Shown in pieces: positions 26,516-33,906 of a stretch of DNA of 42,797 nucleotides; positions within the stretch are counted from its first letter, which is position 1; each line of letters opens with the position of its first letter. This DNA is from a virus. The stretch is taken from IMG/VR virus record IMGVR_UViG_3300017719_000030, positions 1 through 42,797 of that record. One strand, written 5' to 3'. Below the pieces are notes generated by a model that was not told where the DNA came from, searched no databases, and worked only from the letters and a program-made list of their open reading frames with translations. The position numbers and the translations under genes were made by a program.

Positions 26516-27451
26516 ATGTTAGAAGAAGGTAAAGACTTCGTAGCAGATGACGGCGTTTCTAGCGTACCCAGTCCAGTTACACCCGCCGGTGGAGAAGACA
26601 AGAAGAAAAAGGGTAAGCCTGAAGATAAGATCGACACTAAAGCTGACGAAAAGACACCTGGTCAAGGAGTTAAAGCTGAAGAAGTAGAGACTGAAGAAGA
26701 AGTAGTTGTTGAGTCATCTATTGCTTCAATCTTTGAAGGTGAAGAATTGTCAGAAGACTTCCGTAACAAAATGACTGTTGTATTTGAAGCAGCCGTTAAC
26801 GAGGAAGTAGCTACTAAAACACAGGGCCTCCAAGAGGAACTCGAAGCTCAACTCGAAGCTCAACTTTCAGAAGCAGTTGAATCTAAAATGTCTTCTGTTG
26901 TTGAGAATGTAGACAAGTATCTTGACTACGTAATTGGTGAGTGGATGGTAGAGAACAAGATCGCAATTGAGTCTGGCATCAAAGTAGAAATGGCAGAATC
27001 TCTAATGTCTGGTCTTAAGGATCTATTCCAAGAGCACAACGTTGAAGTTAACGAAGAAACTTTTGACGTAGTTGCTAGCCTTGAGAGTCAAGTAACTGAT
27101 CTCGAAGATAAGGGCAATGCAGTTGTAAACGAAAACATTGAGCTACAACGTACTATTTCTGCTATGAAGGCAGAGCGAGTATTTGAAGGAATGACTGAAG
27201 GCCTTTCTGAAAATCAGATTGAGCGTTTCAAAGTACTTTCTGAAAAGCTTGATGTAGAAGATCTCGAAGATTACACATCCAATCTCGTGGTCATTAAAGA
27301 ATCTTTCTTTAGCGAAGGCAAAATCGCCGCTCCTAAAGTAGAGGATGTCGAAGAAGACGAAATTATTCTAGAGGAACAGGAAGTCACTAAACCAGCTTCT
27401 GATTACTCCTCTATTAATGCTCTGGTTGAAGCACTCAACACTAGAAAGTAA
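26516..27451 (+). CDS. 22: Prohead core scaffold gp22
   Basis: A 311-residue, strongly acidic protein with long coiled-coil stretches (around EELEAQLEAQLSEAVE and LESQVTDLEDKGNAVVNENI) and a Lys-rich N-terminal segment GGEDKKKKGK. Many L-x-E and I-x-E sites fit destruction by gp21 during maturation. T4 gp22 has 269 residues. The position between gp21 and gp23 and a strong ribosome site (taaaggagaataat) support the call. The C-terminal YSSINALVEALN is a conserved end of marine gp22. Confidence 0.9.
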   Translation: MLEEGKDFVADDGVSSVPSPVTPAGGEDKKKKGKPEDKIDTKADEKTPGQGVKAEEVETEEEVVVESSIASIFEGEELSEDFRNKMTVVFEAAVNEEVATKTQGLQEELEAQLEAQLSEAVESKMSSVVENVDKYLDYVIGEWMVENKIAIESGIKVEMAESLMSGLKDLFQEHNVEVNEETFDVVASLESQVTDLEDKGNAVVNENIELQRTISAMKAERVFEGMTEGLSENQIERFKVLSEKLDVEDLEDYTSNLVVIKESFFSEGKIAAPKVEDVEEDEIILEEQEVTKPASDYSSINALVEALNTRK

Positions 27452-27477
27452 AAGAATAATTAACAAATTTGGTTTTT

Positions 27478-27485
27478 TATAAATA
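27478..27485 (+). promoter_or_regulatory. T4-type late promoter (TATAAATA)
   Basis: Exact TATAAATA 36 bases before the major capsid gene, within a very A/T-rich gap. Confidence 0.8.
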
Positions 27486-27521
27486 AATTTTACGTTCAAT
27501 TTACAAACAGGAGATAGAAAC

Positions 27522-28847
27522 ATGGAAAACTATCAAGCGCTTGTGGAAAAGTGGGGGCCAATTCTAGAGCACGAATCTTTTTCACCTATTAGCGATCAAC
27601 ACAAGCGATCGGTTACTGCAACCATCCTTGAAAACACAGAAAATGCACTTCGTCAAGAAGGTGACCTTTCTGCAAACATGACCAGCCTTCTTTCAGAAGC
27701 TGCTCCAACTAACGCTGCTGGCGCAGACGGTTTCAGTAGCGGTGCTACTGCTACAGGTCCTGTTGCTGGATACGATCCTGTACTGATTTCATTAGTACGT
27801 CGTGCAGTACCTAACCTGATCGCATACGACATCTGTGGTGTCCAGCCAATGACTGGTCCTACTGGATTGATCTTTGCAATGCGTTCACACTACGCTACTC
27901 AAGGTGGTGACGAGGCATTCTACAACGAAGCTGCTACTGGATTCTCTGGTACTGGTTCTTCTGTTGGTGCAACTGGTGATGCTAACACTAACACTGGTGT
28001 CTTCGATACTGGTCGTGGTATGGCTACTAACACTGGTGAAGCTCTTGGTGATGGTGTTGGCGCTGGCTACGCAGAAATGGCGTTCTCAATCGAGAAAGTT
28101 ACTGTTGCCGCTAAGACACGAGCTCTGAAGGCTGAGTACACCACTGAGCTTGCTCAAGACCTCCGCGCTGTTCACGGCCTGGATGCTGAGACTGAGCTTG
28201 CGAATATCCTTCAAACTGAGATCCTTACGGAAATCAACCGTGAAGTTATTCGTACTATTTACCAAACTGCTGAAGCTGGTGCCGCTGGTACTGCTACTCC
28301 TGGGATCTTCGATCTCGATGTAGACGCTAACGGTCGTTGGTCTGTAGAGAAGTTCAAGGGTCTTATGTTCCAGATCGAGCAAGAAGCTAACGCAATTGCT
28401 AAGGGAACTCGTCGTGGTAAGGGTAACATCGTTATTTGTTCTTCAGACGTAGCTTCTGCATTGCAAATGGCTGGTGTTCTTGACTACGCTCCTGCTCTCA
28501 ACGGAAACTCTTTGGAAGTTGATGATTCAGGTAACACTTTCGCTGGTGTACTTAACGGTCGCTACCGTGTATATGTTGATCCATTCGCTGGAACAAACTA
28601 CATGGTTGTTGGCTACAAGGGCTCTTCTGCCTTTGACGCTGGTCTTTTCTACTGCCCATACGTACCGCTCCAAATGGTCCGTGCAGTTGGTGAGAACAGC
28701 TTCCAGCCAAAAATTGGTTTCAAGACTCGCTACGGAATGGTTGCAAACCCATTTGCCGAAGGTGATCACGATAGCCAAGGTTCTGGTGCACTCACTGCGA
28801 ATGCTAACAAGTACTACCGTCGAGTACGAGTATCTAACTTGTTCTAA
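27522..28847 (+). CDS. 23: Major capsid protein gp23
   Basis: A 441-residue HK97-fold capsid protein, shorter than T4 gp23 (521), as is usual for marine relatives. Marks are PVLISLVRRAVPNLIAYDIC near 85, QPMTGPTGLIFAMR, KARALKAEYT-like KTRALKAEYTTELAQDL, and the ends FAGTNYMVVGYKGSS, GLFYCPYVPL and KIGFKTRYGM. A gp21 site, L-S-E followed by A (after residue 59), would remove the N-terminal helical arm. Codons are the most regular of the window (GGT, CGT, AAC, ATC), matching high expression. A terminator follows directly. No gp24 vertex gene follows. Confidence 0.97.
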   Translation: MENYQALVEKWGPILEHESFSPISDQHKRSVTATILENTENALRQEGDLSANMTSLLSEAAPTNAAGADGFSSGATATGPVAGYDPVLISLVRRAVPNLIAYDICGVQPMTGPTGLIFAMRSHYATQGGDEAFYNEAATGFSGTGSSVGATGDANTNTGVFDTGRGMATNTGEALGDGVGAGYAEMAFSIEKVTVAAKTRALKAEYTTELAQDLRAVHGLDAETELANILQTEILTEINREVIRTIYQTAEAGAAGTATPGIFDLDVDANGRWSVEKFKGLMFQIEQEANAIAKGTRRGKGNIVICSSDVASALQMAGVLDYAPALNGNSLEVDDSGNTFAGVLNGRYRVYVDPFAGTNYMVVGYKGSSAFDAGLFYCPYVPLQMVRAVGENSFQPKIGFKTRYGMVANPFAEGDHDSQGSGALTANANKYYRRVRVSNLF

Positions 28848-28867
28848 GCAAGCAAATAAAAATAAGA

Positions 28868-28921
28868 GTGGCGGTTTTAGCCACCAACGTTTTGGGGAAC
28901 CTTTCGGGGTTCCCTTTTTTT
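28868..28921 (+). terminator. Tandem hairpins with UUCG-loop intrinsic terminator after gp23
   Basis: The first hairpin is GTGGC/GCCAC (28868-28884). The second is GGGAACCT-TTCG-GGGTTCCC (28895-28914), an 8-base stem closed by a UUCG tetraloop, followed by seven T (28915-28921). This is the typical T4-type strong terminator and separates the capsid operon from the permease unit. Confidence 0.92.
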
Positions 28922-29035
28922 ATGCGTGAAACGTAATAAAACCTTAATTAAAATTTATTCAAACCTTAATAGAAAAACCACTTCTTTGCTGATAGATAAA
29001 TTAGCGTAGACAACAACGTTTACGTATTTGTGAGC

Positions 29036-29052
29036 GATGGTGTAGAGCCATC
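29036..29052 (+). other. Leader hairpin upstream of the outer-membrane protein gene
   Basis: GATGGT-GTAGA-GCCATC can form a 6-base stem (last pair T-G) ending 19 bases before the ATG at 29072. The 150 bases between the gp23 terminator and this hairpin are A/T-rich and must hold the promoter, but no clear TTGACA/TATAAT or TATAAATA is present; GATAAATTA at about 28995 is a weak late-type candidate. Confidence 0.45.
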
Positions 29053-29071
29053 AAGCAAAGGAGAATAATAA

Positions 29072-29620
29072 ATGAAAACAGTTTTACTTGCTCTTATGGC
29101 AAGTGTTTTGTTGTGGTCAGGTGTATCCCAAGCAGATATTTCAGAACATAACTATAAAGCACAAAACGGCGATTGGACATATACGTATCGACATAGAGAA
29201 GGTACATGGCATACCGAACTTGGAAAGAAAGTTAAAGATATTGATGTCATGTATCGGTTCGCAGAACTAAATGGTACAATAGAAAATCGCATTAAATTCA
29301 CACACAACATCTACAAAGCAAAATTCCTCAAGCTCGATCATCGTATCGAGTATCGTCACTTCGACAATAAAGAATCCCATTGGCGTTATCGGTTTATCCT
29401 ATCAGCGGAACGTAAGATCTCTGATAGCGTATCTCTATGGGTGAAGATCCAACCACGTGTTAGTTTTAAAAACGAAACACAATTTGATTCGAGAGACCAA
29501 TTTGGTTTCAAGTTTAAGTATGGTAAACTCAGTGTTTCACCTTTTGTAGAAAGAGGTGGTACTGAAAATTATCGTTATAAGCAAACCGTTATTGGTACGC
29601 ATTTAAAGTATAAGATATAA
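29072..29620 (+). CDS. Secreted, basic beta-barrel-like outer-membrane protein
   Basis: A 182-residue protein with a clear Sec signal peptide (MKTVLLALMASVLLWSGVSQ, cleavage after Ala21). The mature part alternates polar and aromatic residues in short strands (WTYTYRH, HRIEYRHF, WRYRFILSAE, FGFKFKYG, SVSPFVE), as in 8- to 10-stranded outer-membrane barrels, and is rich in Lys, Arg and His. It ends in a strand (IGTHLKYKI), though without the usual terminal Phe. Shine-Dalgarno aaaggagaataata. The stop is 13 bases before the permease gene, so the two are probably co-expressed. An anion-conducting pore feeding the permease is inferred; superinfection blocking by masking a receptor is an alternative. 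Confidence 0.7.
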   Translation: MKTVLLALMASVLLWSGVSQADISEHNYKAQNGDWTYTYRHREGTWHTELGKKVKDIDVMYRFAELNGTIENRIKFTHNIYKAKFLKLDHRIEYRHFDNKESHWRYRFILSAERKISDSVSLWVKIQPRVSFKNETQFDSRDQFGFKFKYGKLSVSPFVERGGTENYRYKQTVIGTHLKYKI

Positions 29621-29633
29621 GGAGATAGCTACA

Positions 29634-30599
29634 ATGGAAATGTTAACACTATGGAGCACACTTGGGTTCCTATTTGCAGCATACGCTGTAATCGCAAATG
29701 ATTCAGTACAAACTCTCGGTACATGGATGGCATCAAACAATGAGAGATTTAACTATAAAACATTGTGGGCAGCAGCAAGTGCTGTTCTACTTGTAACATT
29801 ATGGTATGGTTGGACAGTGAATGGTGGTGATATTAGTTATGGAAGATTGAATAAAATTCCATGGCAAGAAGTACAATGGTATCATGCAGCAGCTCCTGCA
29901 ATCCTTGTATTCTTAACTCGAGTCGGTGTACCTGTATCAACTTCATTCTTAGTCTTATCTGTATTTGCTTCAACCTTTGTATTAGAAAAAATGCTAATGA
30001 AATCAATCATGGGCTACGGTGTAGCAGCTGCATTTGCTTATGCAATATGGTTTGCTATCACAAAGTACGCAGGCCATTGGTTCGATGAAACGAGACCTGT
30101 TTCTGAGGACAATAAGAAGTATTGGCGTATAGCTCAATGGTTCGCGACGGGTGGCCTCTGGTGGACTTGGTTGTCACACGATATGGCGAATATTGCGGTA
30201 TTTTTACCACGCATAGTTCCTGTAGATTTGATGATCATGATCTCTGCCGTATTTGTAGCAGGTCTGTTCTTCATGTTCAGAGAGCGCGGTGGTAAGATTC
30301 AACAGATCGTACTCGAAAAGCACAACACTCGTTATGTACGAAGCGCAACGCTGATCGATCTATTTTATTGGTTATGCTTATTTGTATTCAAGGAAGTAAA
30401 TGATATTCCTATGAGTACTACTTGGGTGTTTGTTGGTTTGTTAGCAGGACGTGAGCTTGCAATGGCCACGTATTTTGGTAAGAAGAAGTCCAAGTCTGTA
30501 TTCCCATTAGTTGCTAAAGACTTTGGTAAGATGATGGTCGGACTCGGTGCATCTGTTGCTCTAGTATTACTAGTGCATTATGTGATCAATCCTGTTTAG
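29634..30599 (+). CDS. PiT/PHO4-type inorganic phosphate permease
   Basis: A 321-residue protein with about eight to nine hydrophobic segments and both halves of the inverted-repeat PiT signature. First half: I-A-N-D-S-V-Q-T near residue 22 and GVPVSTSF near 98. Second half: S-H-D-M-A-N near 181 and IPMSTTW near 258. These are the N-D and P-V-S-T-T motifs that line the ion/phosphate site in PiT transporters. It is shorter than E. coli PitA (499) because the central loop is small. Shine-Dalgarno aaggagata. Its stop overlaps the end of the convergent gene by 4 bases. Proposed role: raising phosphate uptake during phage DNA synthesis. The substrate is inferred from family only. Confidence 0.72.
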   Translation: MEMLTLWSTLGFLFAAYAVIANDSVQTLGTWMASNNERFNYKTLWAAASAVLLVTLWYGWTVNGGDISYGRLNKIPWQEVQWYHAAAPAILVFLTRVGVPVSTSFLVLSVFASTFVLEKMLMKSIMGYGVAAAFAYAIWFAITKYAGHWFDETRPVSEDNKKYWRIAQWFATGGLWWTWLSHDMANIAVFLPRIVPVDLMIMISAVFVAGLFFMFRERGGKIQQIVLEKHNTRYVRSATLIDLFYWLCLFVFKEVNDIPMSTTWVFVGLLAGRELAMATYFGKKKSKSVFPLVAKDFGKMMVGLGASVALVLLVHYVINPV

Positions 30600-30808
30600 T
30601 CGTCGTCTGGGCAAAGATATTCCATGAAGAACGAAAGATCATGATCATCATTCCCCACCGCGGATTCTACCAACGTGGGGATTTGTTTTTGCTCCATCTC
30701 CCATAAGAACTCTCGAGCATGATAAGCTCGCATTTGTCCTTGATCGATAGTCTCAAGTGTAATAGGATTTATAATTGCGATATTGAAAAGAGTAAAATCG
30801 CTAATCAT
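30596..30808 (-). CDS. Small hypothetical protein
   Basis: A 70-residue acidic protein (MISDFTLFNIAIINPITLET to PDDD) of unknown function. The ATG at 30808 was chosen because it overlaps the upstream stop by only 8 bases and has ggata upstream; a longer TTG-started frame (to 30853) would overlap the upstream gene by 53 bases. It is the last gene of the minus arm and meets the permease gene tail to tail. Confidence 0.6.
   Translation of the reverse strand: MISDFTLFNIAIINPITLETIDQGQMRAYHAREFLWEMEQKQIPTLVESAVGNDDHDLSFFMEYLCPDDD
30653..30690 (+). terminator. Possible plus-strand terminator inside the convergent gene
   Basis: CCCCAC (30653-30658) and GTGGGG (30675-30680) with a 16-base loop, followed by ATTTGTTTTT. 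It lies about 55 bases after the permease stop and could end the plus-strand message. The long loop makes it weak. Confidence 0.35.
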
Positions 30809-30995
30809 TTGTGTATCCATCAGGCCATTTGACAATTTCTTGATTGTCGCCAAAACCTTTTGTTTTAAGATAGTTATTAGCGATCAAGTTCTCGATCGTG
30901 ATTCTAACCATTTGTTCACGTGCACGAGCAATAGACAGGTAGTAGCCTAAGCCAGTGAATACGACAGCTGTTATCCAATACATCCAAGTTTCCAT
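30801..30995 (-). CDS. Small membrane protein
   Basis: A 64-residue protein: one N-terminal transmembrane segment (WMYWITAVVFTGLGYYLSIA) and a charged cytoplasmic part that includes an amphipathic helix. Strong ribosome site (ggggaataata). It starts 2 bases after the upstream stop. The function is unknown. Confidence 0.7.
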   Translation of the reverse strand: METWMYWITAVVFTGLGYYLSIARAREQMVRITIENLIANNYLKTKGFGDNQEIVKWPDGYTND

Positions 30996-30997
30996 TA

Positions 30998-31252
30998 TTA
31001 TTCCCCATGTCTACCAAGAACTTTTTCAATGATGCGTTGTTGAACGTCAAGACCTTCTAATGTACGTTCTTCAATCACTTCGCTTACACACTGCTCAGGT
31101 GCACCGATATAACCTTCCTCGATTGCAAAGGTATAGATTGCGCCTGATTTTTCAAGTTCTTTCAAACAAGATTCAAGTAAATGATTCGGATCGATAAAAC
31201 CTTCCCGAGCATCTGACAGTAACTGCTTAGCAATACTGATTTCTTTTTTCAT
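30998..31252 (-). CDS. Small hypothetical protein
   Basis: An 84-residue helical protein (MKKEISIAKQLLSDA to GRHGE). The ATG at 31252 was chosen because aggaga sits 7 bases upstream; a longer in-frame start at 31309 would run into the upstream gene. No motif is recognised. Confidence 0.7.
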   Translation of the reverse strand: MKKEISIAKQLLSDAREGFIDPNHLLESCLKELEKSGAIYTFAIEEGYIGAPEQCVSEVIEERTLEGLDVQQRIIEKVLGRHGE

Positions 31253-31284
31253 AGCGTTTCTCCTAGTTGGTATACTATTTATTG

Positions 31285-31884
31285 TTAAACATATTTTGGC
31301 ACAAACCAATCTGGGTGTGTACCGGTGTAACCTTCATACCCATTCCACCAAGACGGTGCTTCACGTTTCCATTCCCATTTAGCGAACGGCTTAGCGGCAT
31401 GATAGTATTTTCTATAAGCGGCTACCGCATCTCCGGGAACCTTACATTCCGGATAATGACTCATAGCTTGTGCAAATTCTGTTAAACCAATAATCGGTAT
31501 ATTACTAGGAGCTTTAGAGAGTAGCTCACCTAGCTTTAAAAATGTGGCGTGCTTTTTGCCACGACGATACTCATATTCTTCTGACATTGCAACGAAGTGT
31601 GCGTAATGCCAATCATAATTTTCTTTGCTTGCGGCGGTCCAAGTAGTACAAGGATGGTACTTATGAACAGCCAAATAATAGAGGCTGTCCCGTTCATCGC
31701 CAAACGCATAGTACGTTTGCATGGTCTTACCAGATTTACTTCTTCTTTTTTCTGGTATACCATCAAGCATGCGATGAACGGTCGACAGCATTTGTGCAGA
31801 CTCGACAATCATTTTAGGTACGTGTTTATCACATAGATTCTGGGCCGATACGATCGGATCGAGATCTGTCACAAAAATGTTCAT
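31285..31884 (-). CDS. Conserved phage protein of unknown function (MNIFV-D-DP family)
   Basis: A 199-residue protein rich in His, Tyr and Trp. The opening MNIFVTDLDPIVSAQNLCDK followed by HVPKMIVESAQMLSTVHR, the later KYHPCTTW, N-Y-D-W-x-Y-x-H-F and the end PSWW are a pattern I remember from many large phages, always without known function. The conserved Asp, Cys, His and Lys residues near the N-terminus look catalytic. Ribosome site aggataag. It lies between a small membrane protein and an 84-residue protein. Confidence 0.75.
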   Translation of the reverse strand: MNIFVTDLDPIVSAQNLCDKHVPKMIVESAQMLSTVHRMLDGIPEKRRSKSGKTMQTYYAFGDERDSLYYLAVHKYHPCTTWTAASKENYDWHYAHFVAMSEEYEYRRGKKHATFLKLGELLSKAPSNIPIIGLTEFAQAMSHYPECKVPGDAVAAYRKYYHAAKPFAKWEWKREAPSWWNGYEGYTGTHPDWFVPKYV

Positions 31885-32091
31885 TTACTTATCCTGAAAA
31901 CCAAATACACTACGGGTTAATCCACCAAAGCCCCATAGACCAACAACTGCTAGTGGAGCAAATACAGCTAGCTTAACGATGTCTTCGGTAATACCTAAAC
32001 CTCGTAAGCTCTCGATGAAAGCCCACATAACAAAACAAATTGCAGCAACCGCTGCACCACCAAAAGCTACGTCTTTAATAAAATCTCTCAT
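31885..32091 (-). CDS. Small two-span membrane protein
   Basis: A 68-residue protein with two hydrophobic segments (VAFGGAAVAAICFVMWAFIE and LAVFAPLAVVGLWGFGG) and short polar ends. Ribosome site taggaaatc. The stop abuts the next start. The function is unknown. Confidence 0.7.
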   Translation of the reverse strand: MRDFIKDVAFGGAAVAAICFVMWAFIESLRGLGITEDIVKLAVFAPLAVVGLWGFGGLTRSVFGFQDK

Positions 32092-32100
32092 AATGATTTC

Positions 32101-32316
32101 CTATTGTACCCATACGTGATGATATTTAGATGGTAACATTTCGCACGTATAATCGAAACGTTCATCGTGGTTAATAACCTCTACACATTCCTGCGTTTCA
32201 TTGCTGACTCGCACTTCAGGCAGAGTGTTGTACTGTGTTATGCTCAGTACTAGCGCAACAAAGACACCTGCTATAAACAAGTATCCAAGTACATCGTATA
32301 TCTTATCATTATTCAT
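32101..32316 (-). CDS. Small single-span membrane protein
   Basis: A 71-residue protein: N-terminal cytoplasmic MNNDKIYDV, one transmembrane segment (LGYLFIAGVFVALVLSI) and an exported tail with two Cys (ETQECVE, DYTCEM) that could form a disulphide. The ATG at 32316 overlaps the upstream stop by 8 bases. A longer in-frame start would overlap the upstream gene by 56 bases. Confidence 0.65.
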   Translation of the reverse strand: MNNDKIYDVLGYLFIAGVFVALVLSITQYNTLPEVRVSNETQECVEVINHDERFDYTCEMLPSKYHHVWVQ

Positions 32317-32497
32317 ATTCAATTTCCAGACCTTCTTGTTGCTCCTTAATATCAAGGAGATCATATTGCAAATCGTTGATCAATGCTATTGCTGGATTCG
32401 GATTACCATTCACGTTCTCATCGAACTCAGAAACGGTTTCAATACACATTGCAGCAGCAGTAAGTGCTTTAATCTTAAGATCAAGATTCTCGATCAT
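32309..32497 (-). CDS. Small helical protein, paralogue of the 41024 gene
   Basis: A 62-residue, acidic, helical protein. It resembles the product of 41024-41221: L-K-(A)-x-x-A-A-x-x-C-I near the start, an N-P step, then A-L-x-x-L-x-x-D-L-x-D-x-K-x-Q-Q. Ribosome site cgaggaag. The start overlaps the upstream stop as ATGA. The function is unknown. Confidence 0.7.
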   Translation of the reverse strand: MIENLDLKIKALTAAAMCIETVSEFDENVNGNPNPAIALINDLQYDLLDIKEQQEGLEIEYE

Positions 32498-32907
32498 GCA
32501 GCTTCCTCGTTTAGAACGAATCCATTGCTGTCACGCTCCCAAGTTCGATATCCCTCGAACTCATCGGTCATGAAGTTCAGATTGGCTTTGCGGCAATGCA
32601 AAACCGTACCATCAAACGTGGCATAGATGGGAGCTTCCCAATGCTCAACGTAATCAGACTCTTTGAAGTCGATCTCGTCGACGAGAGTCGAGGACAGGAT
32701 GTAATCCTGATACATGTCGGAGTTTTCCTCGATGCACTCAACCACCGAGTCCCAGAAACCAACGTCCATGCTTTGCTCGATCGTCATCTCGACGACGTAT
32801 GTGTCACCACCCTTGGCCTTCCAATAGGCATCGGCGCCAGTACCCAAGGTACCGTCTTCCCGCCAAGCGTAGTTCTCGAGAGTTTGCGTTTGGATTACAG
32901 CCTTCAT
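32494..32907 (-). CDS. Conserved phage hypothetical protein
   Basis: A 137-residue acidic protein (MKAVIQTQTLENYAWREDGT start, Y-x-x-W-E-R-D-S-N-G-F-V-L end). Its DNA is more G/C-rich, with more GAC, GTC, GAG and CTC codons than its neighbours, which hints at a different origin. It overlaps both flanking genes by four bases (ATGA). The function is unknown. Confidence 0.75.
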   Translation of the reverse strand: MKAVIQTQTLENYAWREDGTLGTGADAYWKAKGGDTYVVEMTIEQSMDVGFWDSVVECIEENSDMYQDYILSSTLVDEIDFKESDYVEHWEAPIYATFDGTVLHCRKANLNFMTDEFEGYRTWERDSNGFVLNEEAA

Positions 32908-33227
32908 ACTAAACCTACCTTTTTTGCAGTTTCAAGAATAATTTCGTTCATCTTAGGTTCTACCATCCGATGAATCATTTCCCAGTCTGGGCGACCACGG
33001 AAGCGATGTCGCTCGTTGATGTGAGCCATAACGCCTGGGAACATTTGGCCGATTGCTCGACCACGGTTACAACCACCGTTGTTGAAAATGTCGTAGTAAG
33101 CATTTACTGCTTTACGAAATCGCTCCACTTTTTTGTTCGAGCAAGGACCCTCAACTGGTATAAACTTACTTAGCGTGTCTACCAGATCTTGATGAGTACC
33201 TTCGCCGTTCCAGTAAGTGTTGTTCAT
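32904..33227 (-). CDS. Conserved phage hypothetical protein
   Basis: A 107-residue protein: KFIPVEGPCSNKKVERFRKA, NAYYDIFNNGGCNRGRAIGQ and a C-terminal helical part. The Y-Y-D-x-x-N-N-G block recurs in phage proteins of unknown role. It is the first gene behind promoter copy C, with ribosome site aaggatataaatt. It is coupled to the next gene by ATGA. Confidence 0.75.
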   Translation of the reverse strand: MNNTYWNGEGTHQDLVDTLSKFIPVEGPCSNKKVERFRKAVNAYYDIFNNGGCNRGRAIGQMFPGVMAHINERHRFRGRPDWEMIHRMVEPKMNEIILETAKKVGLV

Positions 33228-33257
33228 AATTTATATCCTTGTTGATTTGATGGTACC

Positions 33258-33312
33258 ATTCTATCAAAACGAATTGCAGTTGTACACCTTTTTTGCAACT
33301 TTTTTTAGATCA
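33258..33312 (-). promoter_or_regulatory. Early promoter, repeated element copy C
   Basis: On the minus strand: an A-tract (CTAAAAAAAGT), TTGCAAAAAAGG, TGTACA (33281-33286), a 17-base spacer and TAGAAT (33258-33263) followed by GGTACC. It lies 31 bases before the start at 33227. The same arrangement occurs at 33806 and 41753. Confidence 0.75.
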
Positions 33313-33325
33313 TTTTGTTATAAGG

Positions 33326-33496
33326 TTATTCCCCAGAAGGATCTTCTTGGAGCGAATGAAACGTCTGGACAAGACATTCTCGCTCGTATTCAACCCAATC
33401 TAGGGGACATCCTACGATCTCAGCAATTTCCTTATTACTGAGATCCTTGCCTAATAGTTCATTAATTTCAACTATAAGATCACTAACACGACTCAT
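33326..33496 (-). CDS. 56-residue protein with helix-turn-helix-like segment
   Basis: The frame runs from ATG 33496 to TAA 33326 and encodes MSRVSDLIVEINELLGKDLS, then NKEIAEIVGCPLDWVEYER and ECLVQTFHSLQEDPSGE. The segment L-S-N-K-E-I-A-E-I-V-G-C-P-x-D-W-V resembles a small HTH (as in sigma region 4 or Xre-like folds). Ribosome site taaggg, 9 bases upstream. It starts 13 bases after the upstream stop and fills an otherwise empty gap. A DNA-binding role is a guess. Confidence 0.65.
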   Translation of the reverse strand: MSRVSDLIVEINELLGKDLSNKEIAEIVGCPLDWVEYERECLVQTFHSLQEDPSGE

Positions 33497-33508
33497 AATG
33501 ATATACCC

Positions 33509-33772
33509 TTAAGCAGCCATCAAAAGACTAGGAGAGACCTTCCAAAGACCCATATTTGTAGACACCTTAATAGTCTTAGGATTGATCTTCAAGATGGTTC
33601 CAGTAACCTTCATGCCACGCTTATCGTTAAAGAAAACTGCATCTCCAACTGAGAACGAACCTTTAATTTCTTGCGAGATCATTGAGCGTCGAGCTCTGAC
33701 CATGTCAACAATTGCATCAAGAGTAGCGTTGTCAGCGTTACGGATAGCGTTCATAGTGGTTTTGTTCAACAT
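33509..33772 (-). CDS. Small protein with SH3/KOW-like C-terminal part
   Basis: An 87-residue protein. Residues 1-40 are helical (NKTTMNAIRNADNATLDAIV); residues ~45-85 are a small beta-barrel-like segment (FSVGDAVFFNDKRGMKVTGT, then ILKINPKTIKVST), typical of phage proteins with an SH3-like fold. ATG 33772 was chosen for the aaggaatt site 8 bases upstream. It is the first gene behind promoter copy B. Confidence 0.7.
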   Translation of the reverse strand: MLNKTTMNAIRNADNATLDAIVDMVRARRSMISQEIKGSFSVGDAVFFNDKRGMKVTGTILKINPKTIKVSTNMGLWKVSPSLLMAA

Positions 33773-33805
33773 AATGTAATTCCTTATCAATTAATTTAAG
33801 GTACC

Positions 33806-33864
33806 ATTCTAACAAAGAAAGCCGCTGTTGTACACCTTTTTGTGCAATTATTTTCACTTTTTTT
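33806..33864 (-). promoter_or_regulatory. Early promoter, repeated element copy B
   Basis: Minus strand: CTAAAAAAAGTG, then ATTGCACAAAAAGG, TGTACA (33829-33834), a 17-base spacer and TAGAAT (33806-33811) plus GGTACC. It is followed by the leader AAATTAATTGATAAGGAATT, shared with copies A and D, and by the start at 33772. Confidence 0.8.
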
Positions 33865-33906
33865 AGATTAATTTGTTATAAGAACTTCAATGCTTAGATC
33901 AAAGTG

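Noticed and set aside
28474-28929. 151-codon plus-strand frame overlapping the capsid gene end and the terminator
   Set aside because: It is in another frame of gp23, translates through the terminator and has low-complexity Leu/Ser/Thr content.
30809-30853. TTG-started N-terminal extension of the gene ending at 30596
   Set aside because: It would overlap the upstream gene by 53 bases; ATG 30808 gives a normal 8-base overlap.
31285-31884. Assignment of the 199-residue protein as a pyrimidine-dimer glycosylase (DenV)
   Set aside because: The sequence does not show the T4 DenV N-terminal catalytic Thr or its conserved segments; only general resemblance of a small phage protein. Left as unknown.
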